The notes beneath the pieces are model-generated. The model was not told the origin of the DNA. It did not search any database and saw only the letters and a program-made list of their open reading frames with translations. Positions 1-6,697 of a stretch of DNA of 13,986 bases are shown piece by piece. The position numbers were made by a program, and so were the translations under genes. Source of the stretch: Gammaproteobacteria bacterium. GTDB taxonomy: Bacteria; Pseudomonadota; Gammaproteobacteria; SZUA-152. Each line of letters begins with the position of its first letter. Position 1 is the stretch's first letter. The stretch covers positions 1 to 13,986 of the forward strand of contig JAUWLO010000034.1 of NCBI GenBank assembly GCA_030613605.1, read 5' to 3'.

Positions 1-1029
1 GTTTTGCATCTGCTGCAGCTGCATACGGAAGTCTTCGCGATCAAACCCCTTACCCATGGACTCTTTCTTGGCCAGCTTTGCCGCTTCTTTGTGATCAACC
101 TTCTGTTGCGCCTCCTCAATGAAGCTGAGCATATCGCCCATGCCCAAAATGCGTGAAGCAAGGCGGTCCGGGTGGAAGGCTTCCAGCGCGGTGGTCTTTT
201 CACCCACGCCAATAAACTTGATGGGCTTACCCGTGATCTGACGAATCGATAACGCCGCACCACCGCGGGCATCACCATCGGTTTTGGTAAGAATGACACC
301 GGTGAGTGGCAACGCTTCATTAAAAGCCTTAGCGGTATTGGCGGCATCCTGGCCGGTCATGCTATCCACCACGAACAGGGTTTCAACCGGATCGATTGCC
401 GCGTGCAGCCGTTTGATTTCATCCATCATTTCTTCATCGATGGCCAAACGACCGGCGGTATCTATAATCACCACATCCACTGCCTGTTTGCGGCCATGAT
501 CTAACGCTGCTTTGGCAATATCCACGGGTTTTTGCGAAGGGTCACTGGGGAAAAACTCGGCGCCCACTTCTCCAGCCAATGTTTTCAGCTGGTCAATAGC
601 AGCCGGACGATACACATCGGCACTGGCAACCAGGACAGATTTTTTCTCACGCTCCTTAAGCCAGCGGGAAAGTTTGGCAACACTGGTGGTTTTACCTGAG
701 CCCTGCAAACCCGCCATAAGAATAACCGCCGGAGGTCGCACACTGAGGTTCAGCTTTTCGTTAGCCTCACCCATGACCTTGACCAGTTCATCGTTGACGA
801 TTTTGATCAACGCCTGCCCCGGCGTCAGGCTTTGCATAACACCTTCGCCCAGGGCACGCTCTTTTACGCGGTCAATAAACTCACGCACCACCGGCAAAGC
901 CCCATCGGCTTCCAGCAACGCCATGCGGACTTCCCGCAGCGCGTCTTTAATATTGGATTCGGTGAGGCGCCCCTGCCCGCGTAGCGTTTTTAGGGTACTG
1001 CCAAGACGTTCGGAAAGACTGTCAAACAT
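1..1029 (-). CDS. ffh: Signal recognition particle protein Ffh (SRP54), C-terminus cut by window edge
   Basis: This is the GTPase subunit of the bacterial signal recognition particle. With 4.5S RNA it binds signal sequences of nascent inner-membrane proteins and delivers ribosomes to FtsY. The reading frame opens at the ATG at 1029 (MFDSLSERLG) and stays open for 343 codons to position 1. An N domain covers roughly residues 1-90. The G1 loop reads GLQGSGKTT at residues 107-115, followed by DVYRPAAIDQL, the G3 motif DTAGRL, the G4 motif TKTDGDARGG and GVGEK. The last residues visible are the start of the methionine-rich M domain (FRMQLQQMQN). E. coli Ffh has 453 residues, so about 110 residues and the stop codon lie outside the window. 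A GAAGG ribosome-binding site stands 6 bases before the ATG. The motifs leave little doubt about identity. Confidence 0.97.
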   Translation of the reverse strand, partial: MFDSLSERLGSTLKTLRGQGRLTESNIKDALREVRMALLEADGALPVVREFIDRVKERALGEGVMQSLTPGQALIKIVNDELVKVMGEANEKLNLSVRPPAVILMAGLQGSGKTTSVAKLSRWLKEREKKSVLVASADVYRPAAIDQLKTLAGEVGAEFFPSDPSQKPVDIAKAALDHGRKQAVDVVIIDTAGRLAIDEEMMDEIKRLHAAIDPVETLFVVDSMTGQDAANTAKAFNEALPLTGVILTKTDGDARGGAALSIRQITGKPIKFIGVGEKTTALEAFHPDRLASRILGMGDMLSFIEEAQQKVDHKEAAKLAKKESMGKGFDREDFRMQLQQMQN

Positions 1030-1123
1030 GGATAACCTTCAGATGAAACGTAACGAAGGCCAATGATACTGACCAGAGGGGCTGCTGACTACTATTACAA
1101 GAATGCGAAAAAAAAAGGGGGGT

Positions 1124-1888
1124 TTAGAGCGTGAAGACCTGACCACTACTGGCCGGTTTAATCTCGCGATCGGCGATGGCTTTGTAACATTCGTTCATTA
1201 TGATGGATTCGTGACCCGGTTTATTGTGGGTAATGTATATATCCGGCTGATGTTTAAGCTTTTTCAAATCGTCTGCTAACAGATCCGGAGTGTAATGCCC
1301 GGCTCGCTTGCTGAGATCCACATCTGCATTGGCAAATGCCGCCTCCACCAATAATAAATCCAGGCGATCATGCCCATTAAGCACATCCCAGAAATTGTCA
1401 TTCGTGGTCGTATCGCCACTAAAGGCAAACACCCCGGTGGGACACTCCACACGGTATCCCACACCGGGCACAATATGGTTCACCCTGATCATCTCCAGCG
1501 TGCGATCACCCATAGTGGCGATATCCCCCGCTGACAGTGTTTTATACTTCATCACCGGATCCTCTTCAGTAGGTAATTTGGCAAAATCAGGCCAAATCGT
1601 CCAATTGAAAACGTGCTTTTGTAAGGCCTCCAGCGTTTCCGGTTGGCCGTGCACTATCAGAGGCTCACGAATACTGGGGAAAATACTGTCGACCAGAAGC
1701 GGAAGAAAAGAGAAATGATCCAGATGGGAATGGGTCAGAAAAACGTGACGGATATGGTGCATTTCCTCCAGAGACAACTCACCCACGCCGCTGCCAGCAT
1801 CGATAAGAATATCGTCATCTATCAGGAGCGAAGTGGTTCTCAGCTCACCGCCGACGCCACCACTGCACCCCAACACACGTAACTTCAT
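1124..1888 (-). CDS. Metallo-beta-lactamase-fold hydrolase, class II 3',5'-cyclic-nucleotide phosphodiesterase type
   Basis: A 254-residue enzyme with the metallo-beta-lactamase fold. The binuclear metal-site motif HSHLDH is at residues 53-58, preceded by a typical first strand (MKLRVLGCSGG) and ILIDAGSG. Later metal-ligand candidates are the His in VNHIVPG, the Asp in FSGDTTTND and the His in YITHNKPGHE. The HSHLDH form and the ending ITHxKP are what I associate with class II cAMP/cGMP phosphodiesterases, so hydrolysis of a cyclic nucleotide is the likely reaction. Other phosphodiester or ester substrates remain possible. The frame is open for 23 more codons to 1957, but the ATG at 1888 has an AGGTGG Shine-Dalgarno sequence and begins exactly at the conserved first strand. 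It has no signal peptide, so it is probably cytoplasmic. It lies 94 bases upstream of ffh on the same strand and may be co-transcribed with it. After the stop codon the coding strand has six C then nine T, without a convincing hairpin. Confidence 0.85.
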   Translation of the reverse strand: MKLRVLGCSGGVGGELRTTSLLIDDDILIDAGSGVGELSLEEMHHIRHVFLTHSHLDHFSFLPLLVDSIFPSIREPLIVHGQPETLEALQKHVFNWTIWPDFAKLPTEEDPVMKYKTLSAGDIATMGDRTLEMIRVNHIVPGVGYRVECPTGVFAFSGDTTTNDNFWDVLNGHDRLDLLLVEAAFANADVDLSKRAGHYTPDLLADDLKKLKHQPDIYITHNKPGHESIIMNECYKAIADREIKPASSGQVFTL

Positions 1889-2289
1889 AAGCCACCTATC
1901 CGGGGTTGAGACCGGAATTGAATAAATTGTACTGAATTTACATGAGGATACGCCCATACACCAGCTTGCATCACATAGGCCGAAACCGCATTATTCATCT
2001 TTGATCATCCTGTCTTAAGACATGGTGAAACAGTCTGCTGGATCGGACTCACTAATTTCCCTGATTTAAAAGAATGAAAGCACCAGTGGTATCATTAACG
2101 GCAAACAATTATTAAACATTTACTATGGCCCTTAACAAAGTGTGTTCGCCATCACAAAACAGTGAAATATATTGACAAACCACATGCTGAACAGACTAAA
2201 TACCCCAACCCGACTGTATAAAGCCTGATTTTCAGCCCAATATACAGACTGGAAAGCCATCATCTTCTGCTAAAAAGATTAAAAAAAGA
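1889..2289. other. Divergent intergenic region between the phosphodiesterase gene and ypjD
   Basis: These 400 bases hold no reading frame I can support. They must contain promoters for the minus-strand phosphodiesterase gene and the plus-strand ypjD. A perfect 12-base palindrome, TGTCTTAAGACA, is at 2011-2022. It could be an operator half-way between the two genes. On the plus strand a perfect -35 hexamer TTGACA is at 2172-2177, followed 19 bases later by TAAATA (2197-2202), a weak -10 at a long spacing. The stretch is AT-rich relative to the flanking genes, as expected for a regulatory region. No tRNA or terminator is visible. Confidence 0.5.
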
Positions 2290-3111
2290 ATGACTTACAT
2301 ATTTACCGGTTTTTTTGCCGCTGCAATCTATTCCCTGACGGGCTATCTGTTAGGGCGCCGCCTGTTTCATGACCGCACCAAACCCTTCAATGAAGCTGGC
2401 CTGACCAAAACCCGCATCATTATCATTGGCCTGCTTGCCGTAGTACTCCACGCTATTACCCTGTACAACAATCTGATTATTCCCGAAGGTCTGAATTTGG
2501 GCTTTTTCAATGCCATGTCACTCATCGCATGGCTTATGGCTCTGCTATTGCTATTGGCAGCATTTACCAATCCGCTGGAAAGTCTGGGTGTATTTTTACT
2601 GCCCATGACCGGCATCGCCGTCTGCCTGGAGATGCTATTCCCTGGTCAACACACCCTGATGGTCTCTCAGGCACTGGAACTGAAACTTCATATTCTGATG
2701 TCTATCCTCGCCTATAGCCTGTTTGGACTGGCGGCAATTCATGCGCTGCTGCTGGCTGTACAAGATAATCACCTGCGCAACAAACGCCCCGGAGGCTTTA
2801 TTCGTGCCTTACCCCCGCTACAAACCATGGAAAACCTGCTTTTTCAGATGATTGGCCTGGGACTGGCCATGCTGACCCTGTCCCTGATCACCGGTAGCCT
2901 GTATCTGGACAATATGTTCGAGCAGCGACTTGCCCATAAAACCATACTGTCCATGACGGCCTGGGTGGTATTCGCCACATTACTGTGGGGTCGCTGGAAA
3001 TTTGGCTGGCGGGGTAAAAAGGCCATCCGCTGGACCCTGAGTGGCTTTATTGTTCTTATGCTGGCTTACCTGGGCAGTAAGTGGGTCGCTGAAATCATCC
3101 TGGGACGCTAA
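2290..3111 (+). CDS. ypjD: CcsA/HemX-like inner-membrane protein YpjD
   Basis: A 273-residue integral membrane protein (E. coli YpjD has about 263) with eight hydrophobic segments, roughly residues 4-20, 40-60, 73-95, 98-118, 132-160, 182-206, 220-238 and 245-266. It belongs to the cytochrome c assembly/CcsA-HemX superfamily. The conserved-looking block LKLHILMSILAYSLFGLAAIHA, written here in part as LKLHILMSILAY, and histidines such as that in VLHAITLY fit that family, whose cytochrome-maturation members handle haem. YpjD itself has been connected with the CorA/CorB/CorC divalent-cation system, and corB follows 130 bases downstream here, which supports the assignment. The ATG is preceded only by a purine run (AAAAAAAGA), so translation initiation may be modest. 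Identity as a YpjD family member is secure from fold, size and neighbours; its biochemical activity is not established from sequence. Confidence 0.88.
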   Translation: MTYIFTGFFAAAIYSLTGYLLGRRLFHDRTKPFNEAGLTKTRIIIIGLLAVVLHAITLYNNLIIPEGLNLGFFNAMSLIAWLMALLLLLAAFTNPLESLGVFLLPMTGIAVCLEMLFPGQHTLMVSQALELKLHILMSILAYSLFGLAAIHALLLAVQDNHLRNKRPGGFIRALPPLQTMENLLFQMIGLGLAMLTLSLITGSLYLDNMFEQRLAHKTILSMTAWVVFATLLWGRWKFGWRGKKAIRWTLSGFIVLMLAYLGSKWVAEIILGR

Positions 3112-3144
3112 ACCCCGGACACTAGTTTTTATGCACCCGGCCGA

Positions 3145-3181
3145 TATAATCCTTGACAGATCACTGACTTAGCCCTAAATA
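3145..3181 (+). promoter_or_regulatory. Possible promoter for corB
   Basis: Two partial sigma70-like signals lie in the gap between ypjD and corB. One is a perfect -10 hexamer TATAAT at 3145-3150 with no recognisable -35 before it. The other is a perfect -35 TTGACA at 3153-3158 followed after 17 bases by TAAATA (3176-3181). Either could start a corB transcript with a 60-90 base leader. Read-through from ypjD is equally possible, since no terminator hairpin is visible in the gap. Confidence 0.35.
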
Positions 3182-3241
3182 TCACCCTAATACCTTGCAC
3201 ATAGCAAACTGCTCTTAACAACAACCGAGGCAACCCTCTTT

Positions 3242-4540
3242 TTGGACGACATTCCCATAGGCGCTTTATTCGGCGCCCTGATTTTTCTCATCGTACTCTC
3301 CGCATTTTTTTCCGGATCTGAAACCGGGCTAGTCAGCCTGAATCGATACCGGCTGCGTCATTTGGCGAAAACCAAACATCGCGGAGCAGTGCGTGCAAAC
3401 GAACTTTTACAGAAACCGGACAGACTCATTGGTCTGATTCTGCTGGGTAATAACTTTGTTAACATCCTGGCTTCTTCGATTGCCACTGTTATCGGTTTAC
3501 GTTTGTATGGTGACGCCGGCATCGCCATTGCTGCCGGTCTACTCACGCTAGTCATACTCATATTTTCAGAAGTCACACCAAAAACACTTGCTTTACTACA
3601 GCCCGAACGATTTGCCTTCCCAGCAACTTTCTTTCTTGCACCGTTATTAAAACTACTCTATCCACTGGTCTGGCTTATCAATCTTGTTGCTAACAGTATT
3701 ATTCGTTTGTTTGGCGTCAATATTAATGACGCGAACAACCAGGAGTTATCCAGTGACGAGTTACGAATGGTTGTCAACGAAGCCGGCGCCATGATTCCAC
3801 GCCGACATCAAAAGATGCTCACCAACATTCTTGATCTTGAAAAAGTCACTGTTGATGACATCATGGTTCCACGCAACGAACTTATCGGGGTGGATCTTGA
3901 TGATGATATGGATGACATACTCAACCAGCTCACCCATAGCCAACACACACGCCTGCCTGTCTTTAAAGGTGACATCAATAACATCGTCGGCATACTTCAT
4001 ATAAAAAATGTGCTCGATTTATTTAAAAAACCAGACGTTGCAAAAAAACAGCTCGAGCAGTCCATTCGTGAGGCTTATTTTGTACCGGAAGGCACACCCC
4101 TGCACACTCAGCTACTTCACTTTCAGCATGAAAAACGCCGCATTGGTTTGGTCGTCGATGAATATGGTGATGTCATGGGACTGGTGACACTGGAAGATAT
4201 ACTGGAAGAAATCGTCGGTGAGTTCACCACCGACCCTGCTATGCACATACGGGAAATTCACCGGCAGGATGATGGAACATTTCTGGTGGATGGCAGCGCA
4301 AACATTCGCGAGCTAAATCGAATTATGCAATGGGAGCTTCCCACTGACGGCCCTAAAACATTCAGCGGTTTAATTACCGAGCATATGGAAAGTATACCCG
4401 AACCAGGAACCAGCCTGATGCTAGCGGGTTATCCTGTTGAGATCGTACAAACAAAAGATAACATCGTTAAAACTGCACAAATCAATCCCGCTATTCGGCG
4501 CCCACCCAAAGATGATGAGTCGACCTCGTTAGCTGATTAA
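3242..4540 (+). CDS. corB: CorB/YfjD-type CNNM family Mg2+ transport protein (DUF21 + CBS pair + CorC_HlyC)
   Basis: A 432-residue inner-membrane protein very similar in layout to E. coli YfjD (CorB, about 428 residues), linked to Mg2+/Co2+ efflux. The N-terminal DUF21/CNNM membrane domain (about 1-190) carries the signatures SGSETG (24-29), RLIGLILLGNNFVNI (61-75) and SEVTPKT (109-115), with about four membrane segments. A CBS pair follows (about 205-330), including VDDIMVPRNE and GLVVDEYGDVMGLVTLEDIL. A C-terminal CorC_HlyC domain begins near DDGTFLVDGSANIRELN. The start is a TTG. A GAGG Shine-Dalgarno lies 11 bases upstream, rather far, and can pair with CCTC in between, which would shorten the effective spacing. 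No better start codon is visible. The gene follows ypjD on the same strand and converges with the cold-shock gene. A weak hairpin (TGCCT/AGGCA, 4569-4585) lies in the convergent gap but lacks a U-run. Confidence 0.95.
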   Translation: MDDIPIGALFGALIFLIVLSAFFSGSETGLVSLNRYRLRHLAKTKHRGAVRANELLQKPDRLIGLILLGNNFVNILASSIATVIGLRLYGDAGIAIAAGLLTLVILIFSEVTPKTLALLQPERFAFPATFFLAPLLKLLYPLVWLINLVANSIIRLFGVNINDANNQELSSDELRMVVNEAGAMIPRRHQKMLTNILDLEKVTVDDIMVPRNELIGVDLDDDMDDILNQLTHSQHTRLPVFKGDINNIVGILHIKNVLDLFKKPDVAKKQLEQSIREAYFVPEGTPLHTQLLHFQHEKRRIGLVVDEYGDVMGLVTLEDILEEIVGEFTTDPAMHIREIHRQDDGTFLVDGSANIRELNRIMQWELPTDGPKTFSGLITEHMESIPEPGTSLMLAGYPVEIVQTKDNIVKTAQINPAIRRPPKDDESTSLAD

Positions 4541-4613
4541 TTGTTTCGCTGATACGCACAGACGCAACTGCCTTCAAACCAGGCACATTCCACATTAAAA
4601 CAAAAAATTCAGC

Positions 4614-4841
4614 CTAGTTTCTGCTGGAAGGCTCGCCTTCAGGACCAACAACACGCGTTGTTTGAACACCACGAGGTCCACTGGCCACTTCAAATTCTAC
4701 CGGCTGTCCTTCCTTGAGTGTTTTAAATCCTGATCCATCAATCGTAGAGTAATGTACAAAAACATCCTCGCCGCCTTCTTCCGGTACGATAAAACCGTAA
4801 CCTTTTGCATTATTAAACCACTTCACAGTTCCTGATTGCAT
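4614..4841 (-). CDS. Cold-shock domain protein, CspD-like
   Basis: A 75-residue single cold-shock domain protein that binds single-stranded nucleic acid. It starts MQSGTVKWFNNAKGYGFI and contains both RNA-binding motifs, RNP1 (KGYGFI, residues 13-18) and RNP2 (VFVHY, 28-32). A short acidic/serine tail (EGEPSSRN) follows the fold. The GGEDVFVHYSTI and TLKEGQPVEFEV segments resemble CspD-type proteins more than CspA, but I would not assign a specific symbol. The frame could extend two codons to a TTG at 4847, but the ATG at 4841 has a GAGG seven bases upstream. Upstream on the coding strand are further AGGA-rich tandem repeats. It converges with corB. The large gene-free stretch upstream may hold a long leader, as in other cold-shock genes, though this cannot be shown here. 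Confidence 0.93.
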   Translation of the reverse strand: MQSGTVKWFNNAKGYGFIVPEEGGEDVFVHYSTIDGSGFKTLKEGQPVEFEVASGPRGVQTTRVVGPEGEPSSRN

Positions 4842-4848
4842 GATCAAA

Positions 4849-4875
4849 CCTCTATTCCTTTATTCCTTTATTCTG
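4849..4875 (-). repeat. Tandem AGGAATAA-type 8-mers in the cold-shock gene leader
   Basis: On the coding strand of the cold-shock gene the leader reads CAGAATAA, AGGAATAA, AGGAATAG, then AGGTTTGATC before the ATG. This is three near-identical 8-base units followed by a Shine-Dalgarno. The result is three purine-rich, ribosome-binding-like motifs in a row. The 14-base string TATTCCTTTATTCC on the plus strand (4853-4866) occurs again, identically, at 5267-5280. Confidence 0.6.
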
Positions 4876-5666
4876 GTTTTGTAAAACAATTCCAGATGGT
4901 CGAAGTCATCGTTCATTTGCAGTAGACGTTTTTCGCGAACGGTCTTTTGCAAACTACGGCACAATGCATTTGAATATCAGGTTCAACGGTAATCCTCACC
5001 AATCAAACACTTAACGCATTGTCATTGCCAACTCTAGTCAAATGAACAATACATTGCAAACCCATGAAATCACTGAACAAATTTGAGGTAATTGCTGAGA
5101 ATGATTCCAGTAATCCTTGAAATTAAAGGGAAACCTTCCAGGCATCAGTGCTTTCGATGCTACACCGCCATACTAAACTGACCTCACGCGGTCTTTCTGG
5201 GTATGCATTGCGATAGAAAATGACTCTAACGTGGTACTTTTTTACCTGAATTATCCATATAAAAAATATTCCTTTATTCCATTAAATCTCTAATAACCTT
5301 GTAACTATATATTTTTATTGATATTAATTCCTGATAGCAAAAAATAACCTAGTAATTTGATAAGTTTTACTTCTGGCCCTCATAAAAACTTTCAGGGGTC
5401 AATTTATAGCCACCCGGGATTCCCGAGACTACGCTTTGAGTAACCCGGTTTAACTTCTTTTGTGGCCTTACTGGAGAATCTAATTTCGTAAAAAACAACT
5501 TCAGTTAACAATAGTATTTGTGGGGACATTAATTTTGACGCTAAATTTTACTATTGGAAACTCGCTTTTGAAGCTACGCCGGAAACCCATTGGTAAGGAA
5601 AAAACCTGAACGGTTGCCTGTTTAAATCGTCAGGCCTTCCATCACAGCTTAAGTTGGAGGTGAATT
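4876..5666. other. Gene-poor region between the cold-shock gene and the DUF2892 gene
   Basis: About 790 bases with no convincing coding sequence on either strand. The 14-base string TATTCCTTTATTCC at 5267-5280 repeats part of the cold-shock leader. Around 5409-5466 there is possible RNA structure: GCCAC (5409-5413) can pair with GTGGC (5462-5466), enclosing CGGG/CCCG (5415-5418 with 5422-5425). A 26-codon reading frame at 5101-5181 has no well-placed ribosome-binding site and no family I recognise. The base composition becomes strongly AT-rich around 5240-5380. I see no tRNA, transposon end or CRISPR unit. Confidence 0.45.
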
Positions 5667-5975
5667 ATGGTTCAATTTCTGGATAAATCACTACAGAATC
5701 AGCGTTATGCTCTACAAAATATCGGCATCATCGACCGAATGGTTCGAATCGTCGTTGGCTCAGCAATGATAGGAGTCCTGTTTGTATACCCTGTTACTAC
5801 AGTCAACATGTGGTATGTACTATTACCATTAGTCGGTGTGTTTCCACTGCTCACCGGTATTCTCGGCTGGTGCCCAACCTATGCATTATTCCGCACCAAA
5901 TCTTGCGGTACGGACAAACGCAATAGTTGTGGTACTTTTCCAGATCAACTGGATCATTTAATCAATCCTCATTAA
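5667..5975 (+). CDS. DUF2892 (YgaP-like) small inner-membrane protein
   Basis: A 102-residue protein with the DUF2892 pattern. It has an amphipathic start ending in NIGIIDRMVRIVVGSAMIG, a first membrane segment (about residues 26-45), a second one (about 49-68), and the family-typical GWCPTYALFRTKSC near residues 67-80. DUF2892 forms the membrane part of E. coli YgaP, where it is fused to a rhodanese domain; here it stands alone. No enzymatic role can be assigned. The C-terminal tail carries two more cysteines (KSCGTDKRNSCGT), four in all with GWC, so a redox or metal role is conceivable. GGAGG lies six bases before the ATG. A strong terminator follows the gene, so it is probably monocistronic. 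Confidence 0.88.
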   Translation: MVQFLDKSLQNQRYALQNIGIIDRMVRIVVGSAMIGVLFVYPVTTVNMWYVLLPLVGVFPLLTGILGWCPTYALFRTKSCGTDKRNSCGTFPDQLDHLINPH

Positions 5976-5993
5976 CCGCCCAGAGGAAAATAT

Positions 5994-6046
5994 TGACGTA
6001 TCCGGTTATACGTCACCCACTGCCCCGCTCTGCGGGGCTTTTTTTT
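5994..6046 (+). terminator. Twin hairpin with strong intrinsic terminator after the DUF2892 gene
   Basis: The stem GCCCCGC (6022-6028), loop TCT and stem GCGGGGC (6032-6038) are followed by eight T (6039-6046), a textbook intrinsic terminator on the plus strand. A second perfect hairpin lies just before it: TGACGTAT (5994-6001), loop CCGGTT, ATACGTCA (6008-6015). The first hairpin has no U-run of its own. Confidence 0.93.
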
Positions 6047-6360
6047 AGCCATGGATGGCTTTATGCCGTGGAGTACATGGGTGCCCGTAGCGACTAGCCT
6101 TCCCCGGCCCCGTTCCCTACGGGGCTCGGGATACCCCCCTTCCCTGGGGGTAATGTGACGAACAGGGATGTTCTAATGTCACGAGCAGACAAGGATGTCT
6201 GCTTGCGAGTGACCCGCGGGAGGCACGACTGCATGGATGCAGGAGGTAGAGCAATGCAGGAGCAATTGCCGAGGACGCCCGTAGCGACTCTCCCAGAATA
6301 GCACTCGGTCAATAAAACCGTGTGGAGCGACTGATCTTCCCCAGCCCCCTTCCCTACGGG
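6047..6360. repeat. Non-coding array of short hairpins with shared CANGGATG core
   Basis: A 314-base block made almost entirely of short inverted repeats. Four have different stems around the same 8-base core: AGC-CATGGATG-GCT (6047-6060), GAA-CAGGGATG-TTC (6160-6173), AGCAGA-CAAGGATG-TCTGCT (6184-6203) and CTG-CATGGATG-CAG (6229-6242). Two more have TCCCT-containing loops: GCCCCGT/ACGGGGC (6107-6125) and CCCCC/GGGGG (6135-6150). Another is GCAATGC, AGGA, GCAATTGC (6251-6269), with one bulged base. GTGAC/GTCAC (6155-6159 with 6178-6182) encloses the second core hairpin. Direct repeats tie the block together: GCCCGTAGCGACT at 6083-6095 and 6277-6289, and two 34-base copies at 6090-6123 and 6327-6360 that match at 29 positions. 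Open frames on the minus strand here are translations of the repeat. I read it as a dispersed-repeat type element; its family cannot be confirmed from one copy. Confidence 0.75.
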
Positions 6361-6405
6361 ACTTATGAGTGACCCTCGTGAACACAGTAACCGTAGGAAT
6401 AAGCC

Positions 6406-6642
6406 TCAACCCTCTGAAGTATCCGAAGCCGTTTTAGACCGACGCACCAGCTTTATAACAACCAGGATAATCAGGAAGCTGTGCCAGAACAGATCAAAGA
6501 TATCCACTGGCCGGCTCAGCGTACCTGCAAACAACATATTGAGCTTTTCCCACAGGTGAGGCTGGGGCTTAAATGGCGCCAGGCTCATGAAAATTGCCGC
6601 CAAAATGAGTGGTCCCAGGGGAATTTTATCCAATAGCTTCAT
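6406..6642 (-). CDS. Small two-segment membrane protein (type often labelled 'RND transporter')
   Basis: A 78-residue protein with two hydrophobic segments, about residues 8-25 and 51-66, joined by a loop holding FKPQPHLWEKLNMLFAGTLS and RPVDIFDLFWHS. I recognise this pattern (LAPFxPxPHLxEKLxML, AGTLSRPxDIFDL) from short conserved proteins of gammaproteobacteria that databases often label as RND transporter. It is far too short to be an RND pump, so the label describes annotation habit and not function. The basic C-terminal tail (VRRSKTASDTSEG) is probably cytoplasmic. The start ATG has GAGG 14 bases upstream, too far for a normal ribosome-binding site. The gene is divergent from ppc across about 300 bases. 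Confidence 0.72.
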   Translation of the reverse strand: MKLLDKIPLGPLILAAIFMSLAPFKPQPHLWEKLNMLFAGTLSRPVDIFDLFWHSFLIILVVIKLVRRSKTASDTSEG

Positions 6643-6697
6643 AACTTTAGTTTTAACCTCATATTTCGAGACACGCCAATAATCATAAATTGTTAAT

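Noticed and set aside
284..1066. Plus-strand open frames opposite ffh
   Set aside because: They are antisense to an unmistakable Ffh sequence and have no family resemblance or ribosome-binding sites of note.
1108..1122. A9G6 run after the phosphodiesterase stop as an intrinsic terminator
   Set aside because: On the coding strand it is six C followed by nine T, but no G-rich arm is available to form a hairpin before the T-run.
1889..1957. 23-codon N-terminal extension of the phosphodiesterase-like protein
   Set aside because: The ATG at 1888 has a good AGGTGG Shine-Dalgarno and starts at the conserved first strand of the fold; the extension is not hydrophobic enough for a signal peptide.
4569..4585. 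Terminator hairpin between corB and the cold-shock gene
   Set aside because: TGCCT/AGGCA is only five base pairs with a seven-base loop and no U-run on either strand.
5101..5181. 26-codon frame beginning MIPVILEIKGK with a CFRC motif
   Set aside because: No Shine-Dalgarno at proper distance (GAGG is 12 bases away), very short, and no recognisable family; it is likely chance in a gene-free region.
6047..6360. CRISPR array
   Set aside because: Although repetitive, units are not evenly spaced, there are no constant-length spacers, and the repeats are hairpins with changing stems; no cas genes are present.
6094..6409. Two overlapping minus-strand frames of 72 and 76 codons
   Set aside because: They are translations of the hairpin array; the sequence is explained by inverted and direct repeats in several frames, with no ribosome-binding sites.
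6365..6559. Plus-strand frame opposite the small membrane protein gene
   Set aside because: The opposite strand has the recognisable membrane protein; this frame is antisense and starts in repeat-derived sequence.
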